64,000 nucleotides of DNA from Neovahlkampfia damariscottae (lineage: Eukaryota; Heterolobosea; Selenaionea; Neovahlkampfiida; Neovahlkampfiidae). A program made the translations under genes and the position numbers. The DNA is taken from NCBI GenBank assembly GCA_016618085.1, contig JABLTG010000095.1, forward strand, positions 1 through 64,000. Direction: 5' to 3'. The number at the start of each line of letters is the position of its first letter. Positions within the stretch are counted from its first letter, which is position 1. The notes under the pieces are model-generated. The model had not been told where the DNA came from, searched no databases, and was given only the letters and a program-made list of their open reading frames with translations. Positions 23,762 to 33,931 of the stretch are shown here, piece by piece.

Positions 23762-25141
23762 TTAAAAAATCAAATTATCATAGTATGTTCGATTGTATTT
23801 TTTTCTCATCCAAATACAAAAAGAAATTGATCCAACTATAGATCCTATGCAAAGAAGTATCAATAACATTGCAGCTACAAATCCTGATATCGCACCAATA
23901 ATAATTGGATCATAATTTGGAGTCCCGAAATAGTCTTGAATTGCAGTTCCAGAACATTCCATTTTGGTGAAAACATCTTGGATTTTAGAAAAAATTTCTG
24001 AATGTGAAGCAAACGGCTCTTTTGAGGTTGCTTTTGCAATTGCACTTCCAGATGTTGAAAAAAGAAATGTTTTAGCGAAAACATACAACGCAATTTGAGT
24101 TGAGCAATCTGTTCCATTGGACTTGGATCTATAGACAAAATAAGTAATTGAATTTATGGGATATGATAAAGCTCCTGATGGGTTCATGAAATCGGTTGTG
24201 AATCAAAATTGAATCCAATGGCATCAATAGCAGCATTTGTTGTTGTACTATTGAGTAAAACAAAATTTCCATCAGTATTTTCTAACTGTACTGCATATTT
24301 TGCAACACTACACCCAGCAGCTTCATCTTGCAAATATGAAATTGAATAATCAATGTTCATCATTTCTGTGGACACTTTTGAACTTTCAACTTTAAAAAAA
24401 TTGGTATCTGAAGCTTGATCAGGCCAGTTCGGATCTGGAGAAACAGTTGTCCAAGATTTATCAAAATGTTGAAGTCCGAAAGTAAAATCAAAAGATGTAC
24501 CTGAAACACCTGACCCCACCAATATATGAATAGGTTTTCCTGGAAGTGTATAAGTTGGATTTAAAGCTTGTATTCTTGGTATCATTCCAGTACATGATAT
24601 TGTGTTGAAATATTTGCACAAGTACCTTTTGACTTAATCTCAGGTTTTGACTCTGCTTGAGCAACTCTGGAATATTTGCCACAATACTTATTGATCAAGC
24701 TGAAAAAATGTGAATGAAACATTCAATACTTACTTAAAATGGTAATCTATTGTCGAAAATTAGTAAAACTGTGGATGAAATTTTACACTTGGAAACTTGG
24801 ATCATTTGTGTAGTCTGACTCCAATAAAGGAGTTTCACTCATAACAAAATTATAAGTACTTTTACTGTTTCGAATTTTGTCCATTGCCAAACCAGTTCTT
24901 GACCAAATGTTAAAGACAAATTTTGCAAATAGGTACCCAATTGCTTCGTATTCTATTTCATACTGAGGATTTAAGGATGCAAACGCTACCTCAGACAGTT
25001 TCATAACCTTTTTTGTTCAATTTAATGTTTAACTACCTGTTTAACTGCAGTTGATCCAGCACCTCGCAGTGTGAGCGTTGCAGACATCATCATAAATACA
25101 AGTGACAAGAACATCAAGTGAGAAAAAATTAGGAGTTTCAT
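23762..25141 (-). pseudogene. PstS-like membrane receptor, decayed tandem copy
   Basis: This is a paralogue of the intact gene at 26413-27801. It begins with a good signal peptide (MKLLIFSHLMFLSLVFMMM) and LTLRGAGSTAV, and keeps the exon pattern of the intact copy, including its 13-nt exon. However, it has several lesions: the last codon of the 13-nt exon is TAA where the intact copy has CAA (near 24734), the start of the next exon is one base short with TGA in frame, there is an extra base just after the WND motif (near 24586), and a 1- or 4-base deletion before DFMNPSGALSYP (near 24190). None of the last three sites has GT/AG splice signals to rescue it. The PstS-fold residues and the C-terminal membrane helix remain recognisable, so decay is recent. 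Confidence 0.75.
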
Positions 25142-25548
25142 TCTTCGTTTTTTTCGTTCAATGGAAGCAGCAAACAGATTAGTTGTCTTATATGGAAATT
25201 TTCAATCTAAACTACCAAATTGGCTTTGAAAATTTCCAAAACATAGTTTTCAATCCTTTTTGGGTTTTTGATTTGCCTTTTTGGATCCAACATCAAAGTC
25301 ATCAAATTTTCATCTTTCGTCAAGTAACTAACTCCTTTAGTTCAAAACAGCAAGATGTTAGGAGTTTGAACCTTGCTAATCGAGTTCATGGAAGCTCAAC
25401 CAAAAAGCAAATACTGGAAGTATTTTTGTCCTCCGAAAAGGTGAAGTGAAAATGGAAGACAGTGAAATACAAAACACCAAAATAAAAAAAATTGGTTCAA
25501 TTTATGCCTTGTAATTTTGTATTGTAGTGTTGCCATTCTGAATTTTTA
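25142..25548. other. Intergenic stretch, no gene seen
   Basis: About 400 bp between the start of the PstS-like pseudogene and the 3' end of the Nudix gene. Reading frames are short and lack motifs or plausible splice-linked exons. A GTTTGAACC at about 25357 vaguely resembles a Pol III B box but has no tRNA fold around it. No CCAAT box is found next to the pseudogene start. Confidence 0.5.
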
Positions 25549-26350
25549 TCACTTTTTTTCCCAAAAAACATTGAGTAAGTTTTCAGTTGCTCCAGAAAGT
25601 CTTGCTAATATTTCACCTTCTTTCTTTTCCTTTGAAACTAATTCTTCAAACATCGAAAATTTCTTTGATTTGATTTGACCATCCATCAATTGAAATCCAT
25701 CAAACGTTTGTTCATCATTTTTACAGAGTTTATACCTTTTAAAATCATCTACATCAATCCAAGCATATGAATCAATTTCTTCCAATTCACATTTCAAATG
25801 ATTTTTTTTTAAAAATTCATTATCAATTTTTACATTGTAATATACAATCAGATAATGCTTTTTTAAATTCCAACATGCTTCCCAAGAGAATATAATTTCA
25901 TATTTTTCGTTTTTCAAATTTAAACCAACTTCTTCAAAAACTTCTCTGGTCATTGTTTCATGTAATGTTTCGTTTTCATCAGCACCACCTCCAGGAACAA
26001 CCCAACAAAGTGGATATGCTCTCATATGCTTCGGCCTTTTTGTTATTAATACTGAATTATTATCAGTATTTTCAATCAAACAAGCAACTGAGATTCGAAT
26101 ATCAGGTGTTGGTGTATTACTGTCAAATTTTTTTAATCTGCAAGAACCTTTGAATGTTAATGTTTTTTTTTTTACAAGTGTCTGAATGCTCAAATCTTGT
26201 GTGGTTGTTGGTAGATTTTTTTAACACAACGTTTTCTTTGGTGTCTTCAATTTCTATGAAACCAAAATTTCCTTTGATATCTAACTCATCAAGGAAACAT
26301 TTGTTAAAAGGAAACTCCTTGTTGTTCTCTCCATTCAAGACTTTTTTCAT
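25549..26350 (-). CDS. Nudix hydrolase
   Basis: Two exons (26176-26350 and 25549-26147, 28-nt intron) give 257 residues. The Nudix box is complete: GGADENETLHETMTREVFEE, then VGL, matching G-x5-E-x7-REUxEExGU, preceded by LCWVVPGGG. A unique N-terminal 80 residues precede the domain. Nudix enzymes hydrolyse nucleoside diphosphates linked to another moiety; the N-terminal extension and position of the domain recall NUDT17-like acyl-CoA or nucleotide hydrolases, but the substrate cannot be read from sequence. The gene sits between the two PstS-like copies, suggesting that the duplication was not strictly adjacent or that this gene was inserted. Confidence 0.85.
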
Positions 26351-26412
26351 GTTGCGTTTTTGTTGGTTGATAAAAAACAATCAAAACTAGCACAAATAAA
26401 CGGCGATTTTAT

Positions 26413-27801
26413 TTAGAAAATTAAGTTTTCATAATATTTTTTATGTCTCATTGATCTGAGTACAAAGATAGCTGCAATAGAAGCGATTACAATCACAACT
26501 AAAAATAACATCGCAAAGAGTATTCCAACAAGAGCAATTGAACCTCCAATAATCATAGGACTATAATCTGGCACGACATAAAAGTCAGTTATTAGTTTCC
26601 CTGAGCATTCCATTTTGTTAATTGTTTCAATAATTTTTGTTTTAACGATTGATGAAGCAGTAGATGGATATCTTAAAGTGGATACAACGATAGATTGTCC
26701 AGCAACACCAAAAAGAAAAGATTTTGAGAAATGATGCAAAGCAATTTGCCTTGAACAATCAGTTGCATTTGTTTTTGATCGATAAACGAAATATGAAACT
26801 GCGTTGATTGGATAAGCTAAACTGCCTGAAGGGTTCACAAAATCACCAATGAATTTTTCATTGAAGTTCAATCCAATTGAATCAACTGCAGCACCTGTAG
26901 TAGTAGTATTAGCAATGACATAGTTTCCATCTGCGTTTTGAATTTTCACTAGATAGTCTGTGACACTGCATCCACCAGGTTCATCTTGTAAATAAGAAAT
27001 TGAATAATCAGCATTTTTGGTTTCAATTGAGATTTTAGAACTTTCCACACGTTTGAAGTTCGGGTCAGTGGCTTCATTTGGCCATGTTGGATTTGAAGAA
27101 ACATCTGTCCATGATGCATCAAATTTTGAAAGTGATTCAGTGAATGTACTTGTTGTTCCTGAGCTACTCAATCGAACAATTCTACGAATAGGTTGTGCTG
27201 GTAATGATACAGAAGGATTTGTAGCCGCAATTCTTGCATCGTTCCATTGAGTAATTGTGTTATCAAATATTTGAACTAAAGTTTTTTGATTGAGTGTTAA
27301 ACGTTGATTTTTTGAACGTAATTCAGGAATATTGGCCATGATACTGATTGAACCAATCTAAGAGTTAATTGTAAAAAAACTAAAAATTCATACTTGAAAT
27401 GGAATCCTAAAACGATTAGTAATAATGGTTGTTTTACATTTGGAAACTTGGTTCATTTGTGTAATCAATATCTTGTAAATCATATTCGCTTATGGCAAAG
27501 TCATAATCATCTTTTTTGTTTCTGAGATTATCAAGTCCAGCACCAGAACTAATTTTAATAAGAATTTTGGTTTGGTTTTTCTTACCCAACTGAGTCATAA
27601 CTGAAAGCGAGTGTAGGATTAAGTGAAGTAAAAGCGGGCTCTGAAATTAGCATGGCCTGATAGAAACGTTAAAAAAATGACTTTTTTGTTTCTTACATGA
27701 AGTACTGCCGAAGAACCTGAACCTTTGAGCGTCAATTTTGATGAAACATGATGAATAAACAAAATGAAAGTGAGTATGAGAGTTGTGAGGTGTTGCTTCA
27801 T
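26413..27801 (-). CDS. PstS-like phosphate-binding ectodomain with single membrane helix
   Basis: Five exons (27697-27801, 27586-27656, 27438-27548, 27394-27406, 26413-27357) encode 414 residues; the fourth exon is only 13 nt. A signal peptide (TLILTFILFIHHVSS) leads into LTLKGSGSSAV and VGSGAGLDNLRN, then WNDARIAATNPSVSLP and RLSSSGTTSTFTESL, the anion-binding signatures of the bacterial phosphate-binding protein PstS. Near the C-terminus one long hydrophobic segment is followed by a short cytosolic tail (RSMRHKKYYENLIF). The topology, ligand-binding domain outside and a short tail inside, suggests a surface receptor or scavenger for phosphate or another oxyanion; this is inferred. No transporter subunit is encoded nearby. 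Confidence 0.8.
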
Positions 27802-28192
27802 AATTTGTGTCAGAATGGGTTAAAAATTCAATCGTTTTTCACCCAAATTTGGTATTTTTCTTTACTAATACAGGAATATAATTCAACAGTTTCAGAATAA
27901 TTTCTAATTTTGGAGAGAAACAGTTCAATTTTTAAATTTGCGATCTAAATTGGTTCATTTTTAGCCGGAACGAGAAATTCCAATTTGTTTTTGATGGTCA
28001 ATACTTCAGCATTTCATTTTGATGAGATTGTGATCATGAACATACTTTTTTTAAACAAGACAAATTCATTTGTGATTTTGAATATGACACAGGTTGTTCA
28101 CCAACTTTTGAAACTAAAATGAGAAAGTGATGATCTCAAACTCCAGCATCAAAGATGTTCGTTTTGGATGAAAATTGTTGATCCAATCAAAA
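27802..28192. other. Divergent intergenic region
   Basis: About 390 bp between the starts of the PstS-like gene and SPF30. It holds CCAATCAA ten bases before the SPF30 ATG and an ATTGG at about 27951. No element resembling these lies close to the PstS-like start. No RNA gene or reading frame is supported. Confidence 0.5.
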
Positions 28193-29133
28193 ATGGAGGA
28201 GCTTCAAACAAAACTCAACAAGTATGAAGAACAAAAAGAAAAATTACTTTTACTCAAAGAAACAGATCCAGAAGATGAAGAAGTTGATCAATTAATTGAA
28301 GATATTGATGAAACAATTGACTTAACAAAAAAACTGATTGAAATAAAAAAATCAGAAGAAGAAACAAAAAAAAAAGTCAAAGAACAATTAAAAGTAGGAG
28401 ATTTAGTAGAAGGAAGAGTGAAGTAAAGATAAAACTAAAAATCTAAATTTTTGAAGAGGAGGTAAATTGAGTTAAAAATTAACCTTTTTTTCAACAGAAT
28501 GGTATGTCGGAACTGTTGAAAATATTGAAGAAGTTGAAATGGAATTAAGTGGAATGGATCAATTAGTAAAAGAGTATACAGTTAAATATTTAGGATACAG
28601 CAACACAAGCAAATTATGTTATGAAAAACTAAACATCAGAAGATACAAAACACCAGACATAAAAAAATTTAAAAGAGGAACCAATGTCATGGCGATTTAT
28701 CAAGAAGATGGAATTTTCTATGATGCTGTTGTAGATCATGTAACTAACAAAAATACAGTTGTTGTTAATTTTCAAAATTATAACAAAAAACAAGGTAGAC
28801 AATTCATCATCAAATTACTGATTTTTTTTAGAAACTCCTTTTCATTTTATTCGATTTAAATTGACTGCAGAAGAAAAACAAATTGAAGACAAAAGACACA
28901 AAAATCAAAAAAAAAATTTTAGACAACAACAAAAGAATGAAATTAGAGATCAAAAACAACAAAATTGGCAATCATTTATGAAGAGTAAAAAAGGATCTCA
29001 AGCAATTTCAAGTGTCAAAAGACCTCAAACCAAAACAGAAAATCTAACTGGATCAATTGAATATCAACCATTGAAAAAAAAGAAATTTGAACAAGAAGCA
29101 CGAAAAGAAGAAGAAGCAAATCAATCAGATTAA
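28193..29133 (+). CDS. SMNDC1: Tudor-domain splicing factor SPF30/SMNDC1
   Basis: Four exons fit in frame: 28193-28422, a 5-nt exon 28457-28461, 28498-28794 and 28832-29133 (277 residues). The N-terminal helical part (MEELQTKLNKYEEQKEKL) precedes a Tudor domain (VGDLVEGRVKGEWYVGTVEN, then EYTVKYLGYSNTSKL), and the C-terminus has WQSFMKSKKG and the TGSIEYQPLKKKKF tail seen in SPF30. It binds symmetrically dimethylated arginines on Sm proteins and helps tri-snRNP join the spliceosome. The 5-nt exon (AGGAG) is needed because no single intron restores phase between GRVK and WYVG. Its stop codon overlaps that of convergent TBCD. Confidence 0.82.
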
Positions 29134-32100
29134 AATTTTGATAATAAATTATTGATGTTAGTTTCATTGATTTGATCAATCCATTCATTTTCTGAAATGA
29201 ATTTTTCAATTTCTTCATTTTTAATATTTTTCAAAATCTGTTCAATATTTAATTTTCTCACTTTAGGAAATTCACTTTTCAATTGACCAACCATTTCTCT
29301 TAAGGTTGTCTTTTTATTGAATTTCAACATTTCTTCATTTCTAGAAAAGTTAACTTTTTTTTTTATGTTTTACAAGGAGAGAAAAGACAATTGTTTGAAA
29401 ATAGTTCCAAAGTTTGTTTTCATTTCATTGGATAGCAATTGTTGAATCTCGTCAATGAAATTTTCATCTTTTATCAAAAAATTTTCAATTTCAAATCTAA
29501 TCATATTCATCAATGGAATGATGATTCTTTCATTTTCTTTATAATTTTCAAATAAAATTTTCAAATTTTTATGAAATGAATCTTTTATAGAATTCCATTC
29601 TTTCAATAAATAAAAACTTGATTCTTCAATCTGCAAAATTGATCAATTAAAAATCAAAGATTTACGCAATGTGAAGTTGGACTTCCAATGGACAATACTA
29701 TACCTTCAGTTACAGAACAACTAAAATCTTCAAATTTAAGACATTTTATCAACTTCAAAAAAATGGAATCTTGATCATCTGACAATAAAATGGATTTGAT
29801 ACCTTTCTCATTTGGGATGTTCAATTCAGTAGTTTTAAAGATATTCTTCAATATTTTAATTGAAGATTCTCTGTATTTTTCAATTGGCTGAATGGATTGT
29901 TTCATAATTTCAGAAATCAATTTCACTTTCATTTCAGTTGTAAAATCAATTTTTGATAAATTTAAAAGTTTTTCTAATGCGATTATAGATGCCTCTCTAA
30001 CATAAACACCAACATCACCTCTATTATCACATGAATAATCATTTGTTCCTTCAATTAGAACATTGAAAATATCATTCAATTTTGATTGGATTTCAAGGCT
30101 ACCTGCAGTTTCACAAATTTGGATCAATGCAATAACAGCATTTCTTCTTGATTCTGCATCTCTTTCAGCTTGTTTTTTCTTTTAATATTCAGTAAATAAA
30201 AAAAAGTTAATACTTCAATTTTAACTTTCTCAATCAAAACTTCAATGATATCATTCAATTTTGTGATCATCAAATGACGAGGAAATGACCCAATAGCCAA
30301 TGTAATACCTCTTTTTATGGATGGATTTTTTTCATTTTGGATCATTTTCACATATCTATCAGGAAAGTTGTCAATTTTTTCTTTGTAATATTCTTCACAA
30401 AATGATTTGAACGCTCTCACAGCTAATTGACTGATATTTTCTTTTGGATTTTTTAAACTGTCCTCAATTGATTCTCTATATACTGCTGTTGTTTTTCTTT
30501 TTGAAATTTTACCAAATCTTGATTTGACCTCCATTGCTTCTGGTAATTTCAAATGACTTTTTGAAATGCTTTCAACTAACAAACAAACAGCTTCTCTTAT
30601 ATACTCACCTCCTTTTCCAGTATACAATCGTTTTGATTCAACTTCTGGCAAAATCATCGAGATTTCATTTGCTTTTTCTGATAACACTTTTGAATGTAAT
30701 TTTGAAAGTGAAAACAAAATCTCTGAGATTGAGAGAATAACACCATGTCTCATTTGAAGATCTGCATGATAACAATTTGGAAGTAATTCATCAACAAAAA
30801 TCTTTTCAATGTATTTCTGATTCACAAATGTCAATTTTGACAAAGTAGATGAAGTCAATTCACGAATATTCTTATCCCAATGATTAATTTTAGTTTTAAT
30901 CAAATGATCAATGAGACTTTCAGAATATTCATCAAATCTAAAAGAATGAAAAGTTAAAAAATATTACTTCGCAATTTGTGGGCCAACTTCTAAATATGAA
31001 TTATTTCTATTGGATAAGGTAAAGTAATCTGCAATTTGAAGGATCTCAATTCCATTTGGGAACTTTCCTTGACGTCCAACATTTTCTTGGAATGCAGCAG
31101 AAGCAGATCTTCTGCAGTTCACTTCTCTATCAAAAATTGCTGTTTTCATTAATCCATATGCCAATTGTTTGACATATTTTTCCATGATTTCTGTGTCATA
31201 TGATCTTGCAAAAGCCCAACAAACATAACAAGCAGCATCTCTGACATTTGATCCTACAGAATGAGATCCAACTTTAACATCATATTGTAATGCTTTCTCA
31301 ATCACCTCAATGATAGAATCTAAACGATTTGGAAGTAATAATCCTCTTTTTGCCAGTTCAGCCAATGTCAAACATCCTCCATGCCATGAATTCTCACCTT
31401 CCAATGGAGTAAATAAATTTTGAACAAATCCAACAACTTCATCACCAAAATCTTTTGGTAATCGATTCACAATTCTACCTAAACCTTTTGAAGCACTCCA
31501 TCTGATGATAGTATTCTAAATGAGTTAGATTTTTAAATTTCTCACTGAATTTCTCAATTGATTCAATAAAAATTCAATAATTTCTTCAATACTTTCAGGA
31601 ATATCAAAATCATCTTCTTCATCAAAATCTACTTTTTCCTGTTCACTTGAGAACAAAATTTTCTTTTCTTTTTTGTATCTCCATTTTATATTTCTATTTG
31701 GTAATAATGTAATTCCAATTCTTTGTGTCAATTTAACAGATAATTTCTTCAATGAAACGTTTTTAATTTTTTCATTCATTGCTTGTGAAATGACAAAAGG
31801 AATAACTTCTATCAATTCATCTCTTTTACCAAATTTGAAAATTCTACATAAACAATCAAAAATTCCAATTTTCTATTCATCATTAAAAGTATTAGATTTT
31901 TTTTTTTTACTAAAAAATTTTCTGTTGTTGTTTCAACTTGATTTATTGACCACTTTATGAAATCAATCAATTCATTCTTCATATCAGGTCTAATTAATAA
32001 TCTTGATAAAAAAATAGAACAGCCTAAAAATTCAATTATTGTTATTTTTACCTTCTTGTACTTTTCCAAATTCTGATAATCCATTTTTTGTAATTTTCAA

Positions 32101-32604
32101 TAAATTTTGAATGAATTCATTACCTCCTATAGATTCTAAAGGAAATGGATTTCTAATGATCAAAGATAACCACAATAATAGTATATATCTTGTTTCCCAT
32201 TCTTCAAAATTGATTTCTTGATATTTTTTGAATAAATATTCAATTTCTTCAATATCATGATGAAAAAACTTCAAACAGACTTTATATCCTCTAACTTTAG
32301 TTATTGAATAAAGGCACTGAAATATTGAACATCTTAAAGTTTGTTTTTCTGATTCGTTAAGAATAGATTTTGAGATTTCAATCAAAAAATTAATCATATA
32401 TTCTAAATGAGAGTCCAATAGTTCACATTGTTCTTGATAAATGTCCAACTGGATTTTTTTTAGTTTTTTTTTTTTTACGATTTTTCTGAATAAATTCGTC
32501 TTTTCTTTGATATCTGTTTCTGAATTTGATGTTTTTAAATCATTTAGTATTTGTTTGACTTGTTCAAATTCTTTAAAAAAAGTTGGTTTGTTCTCTTGTT
32601 CCAT
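29130..32604 (-). CDS. TBCD: Tubulin-folding cofactor D
   Basis: Eight exons (32052-32604, 31911-32023, 31546-31872, 30968-31515, 30214-30937, 29666-30178, 29374-29630, 29130-29340) close in frame to 1081 residues, close to the usual 1100-1200. Hallmarks are [15 protein letters not shown] near the N-terminus, [16 protein letters not shown], the block [20 protein letters not shown] and [17 protein letters not shown], and [16 protein letters not shown]-type HEAT repeats. It captures quasi-native beta-tubulin and, with cofactors E and C, assembles the alpha/beta heterodimer in the cytosol; it also interacts with Arl2-type GTPases. The start was set at ATG 32604, 36 bp from the divergent kinase gene. 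Confidence 0.95.
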
Positions 32605-32640
32605 CAAAATGTGTGTTGTGTTGATTGGTCAATTTTAAAA
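32605..32640. promoter_or_regulatory. 36-bp bidirectional promoter
   Basis: Only 36 bp separate the divergent start codons of TBCD and the dNMP-kinase-like gene. The only recognisable element is ATTGGTCAAT, with ATTGG at 32624-32628; it must serve both directions unless transcription starts inside the coding sequences. Confidence 0.6.
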
Positions 32641-33180
32641 ATGAAACAATGGAAAGTAATATTGCTTTCAGGTGAAGCAGGAAGCGGAAAAGATACACTT
32701 GCTGATTATCTTGAGAAAAAAGAAAATTACAAAAAAATTTCTTTCGGAGAAGAAATGAAAATACAGTGTTCAAAAAAATTTGGAATTCCAATGAACTTTT
32801 TTGTTGAACGCTCCAAGAAAGATGCACTATACTTAAATACAGGAAAAACACCAAGAGATTATCTCATTGAATATGCAAGTGAAAAAAGAAAAGAAGATGA
32901 AGATTATTTTACAAAGAAATCAATTGAGTCATTGGACGTCAAAGGATATTACGTTATTTCTGATTGTAGATTTAAAAGAGAAATTGATTTTGTCAGGAAT
33001 TTCTTTGATTTTGGAATATTGAGCGTTTGGATTCAGAGAAATCAAGTTAAAGTTGTCAATGATAATTCAACTTTGAGAAGTGATCAATGTGACATTTGTA
33101 TTGATAATTCAAATGATGAATTTGATGGAAGGGATTTATTGAATCAAATTTTAACAAATTTTGAAAAAAAAATGAAATAA
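32641..33180 (+). CDS. P-loop deoxynucleoside monophosphate kinase-like protein
   Basis: A single-exon protein of 179 residues. The N-terminus is a clear Walker A (LLSGEAGSGKDTLADYL), followed by ISFGEEMK and KTPRDYLIEYASEKR, which in phage T4-type dNMP kinases line the substrate pocket, then a Walker B-like strand (YYVISDCRFKREIDF). Such enzymes phosphorylate dNMPs; related P-loop kinases act on phosphomevalonate, so the substrate stays open. It lacks any targeting signal. The gene shares a 36-bp promoter with TBCD. Confidence 0.65.
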   Translation: MKQWKVILLSGEAGSGKDTLADYLEKKENYKKISFGEEMKIQCSKKFGIPMNFFVERSKKDALYLNTGKTPRDYLIEYASEKRKEDEDYFTKKSIESLDVKGYYVISDCRFKREIDFVRNFFDFGILSVWIQRNQVKVVNDNSTLRSDQCDICIDNSNDEFDGRDLLNQILTNFEKKMK

Positions 33181-33276
33181 ATCCTAAACGTGAACTTTTA
33201 TCATTCTTTGGAATCACATTTTATATTTAACTGACAAAGAATATAAGTTTGGAATTCATAAAATCAGTGGCTAGAT

Positions 33277-33873
33277 TTATTTCTCTTTGTCCTTTTGATG
33301 ATTTGAGTTTACAGTTTCTAAAATCCAATCAAATCCTTCCAAATAGCTTTCCTTCATATCCACTCTAGTTTTAAAGACTTTAAATTTCTGTTTAATTTCT
33401 TTCAAATTTAATTTCTTTTCAATATCTTCAACTGTAATTGAGTTTTTATTCTCAATCAAATCAAATTTATTCGCAAATACCATCAAAAGAGTATCCTTCG
33501 TCTCTGATTGATTCATTATTTTATGTAACAAATTAGATGATTCAATTAATCTATTTTGATTAGAAAAATCAACAAAAAAAATCAAAACATCTTTTCCAAT
33601 GGAATACTGTTTCCATTCGTTAATATCTTCTCCACCAAGATCAAAAATGGAAAATTGATAATTTCTATGTTGAAGATTTTCTTTATGAAATCCTTGAGTT
33701 GGAGGAAAATTTATGACTTCATTCATGAAAAGTTTGTACAAAATAGTGGTTTTTCCACTTGATGATTTTCCTAGCATAATACAATTAATTTCTTGAGCAT
33801 TGTGAGTAAAATGAATAGTGTTTGGATCAGTACATCCAATCATGGAACTTATGGTGGAAATATTTTGTCCCAT
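33277..33873 (-). CDS. Arf-like small GTPase
   Basis: A single-exon protein of 198 residues beginning MGQN, an N-myristoylation consensus as in Arf proteins. G motifs are present in order: P loop GKSSSGKTT, switch I PTQGFH, G3 as FDLGGEDINEW (Arf has WDxGGQ, so the catalytic Gln is replaced by Glu) and NKFD; the G5 region is weak. The Glu substitution suggests slow GTP hydrolysis. A membrane-trafficking or ciliary role is typical of the family, but the subfamily is not clear. Just 58 bp separates it from divergent TTC27. Confidence 0.8.
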   Translation of the reverse strand: MGQNISTISSMIGCTDPNTIHFTHNAQEINCIMLGKSSSGKTTILYKLFMNEVINFPPTQGFHKENLQHRNYQFSIFDLGGEDINEWKQYSIGKDVLIFFVDFSNQNRLIESSNLLHKIMNQSETKDTLLMVFANKFDLIENKNSITVEDIEKKLNLKEIKQKFKVFKTRVDMKESYLEGFDWILETVNSNHQKDKEK

Positions 33874-33931
33874 TTTTTTGAGTGATAAAACCTCACCAAC
33901 AACAATTGAGAAGCTCCGTGATTGGTTGAAA
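33874..33931. promoter_or_regulatory. 58-bp bidirectional promoter
   Basis: This spacer lies between the Arf-like GTPase and TTC27 start codons. One ATTGG (CCAAT on the other strand) is at 33921-33925, seven bases from the TTC27 ATG and about 50 from the GTPase ATG. Confidence 0.55.

Noticed and set aside
24700-24740. TAA used as glutamine (ciliate-like code)
   Set aside because: All intact genes end at TAA, TAG or TGA, and the in-frame TAA occurs only in a copy with further indels.
25340-25370. Possible tRNA gene (B-box-like GTTTGAACC)
   Set aside because: No A box, acceptor stem or anticodon arm can be folded around it.
27400-27450. Apparent +1 frameshift after the SFQM segment in the intact PstS-like gene
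   Set aside because: Two introns around a 13-nt exon restore the frame with normal GT-AG sites, so no frameshift is needed.
28061-28192. Coding extension upstream of SPF30
   Set aside because: The only in-frame extension starts with a non-ATG codon and would include the CCAAT box found next to most starts.
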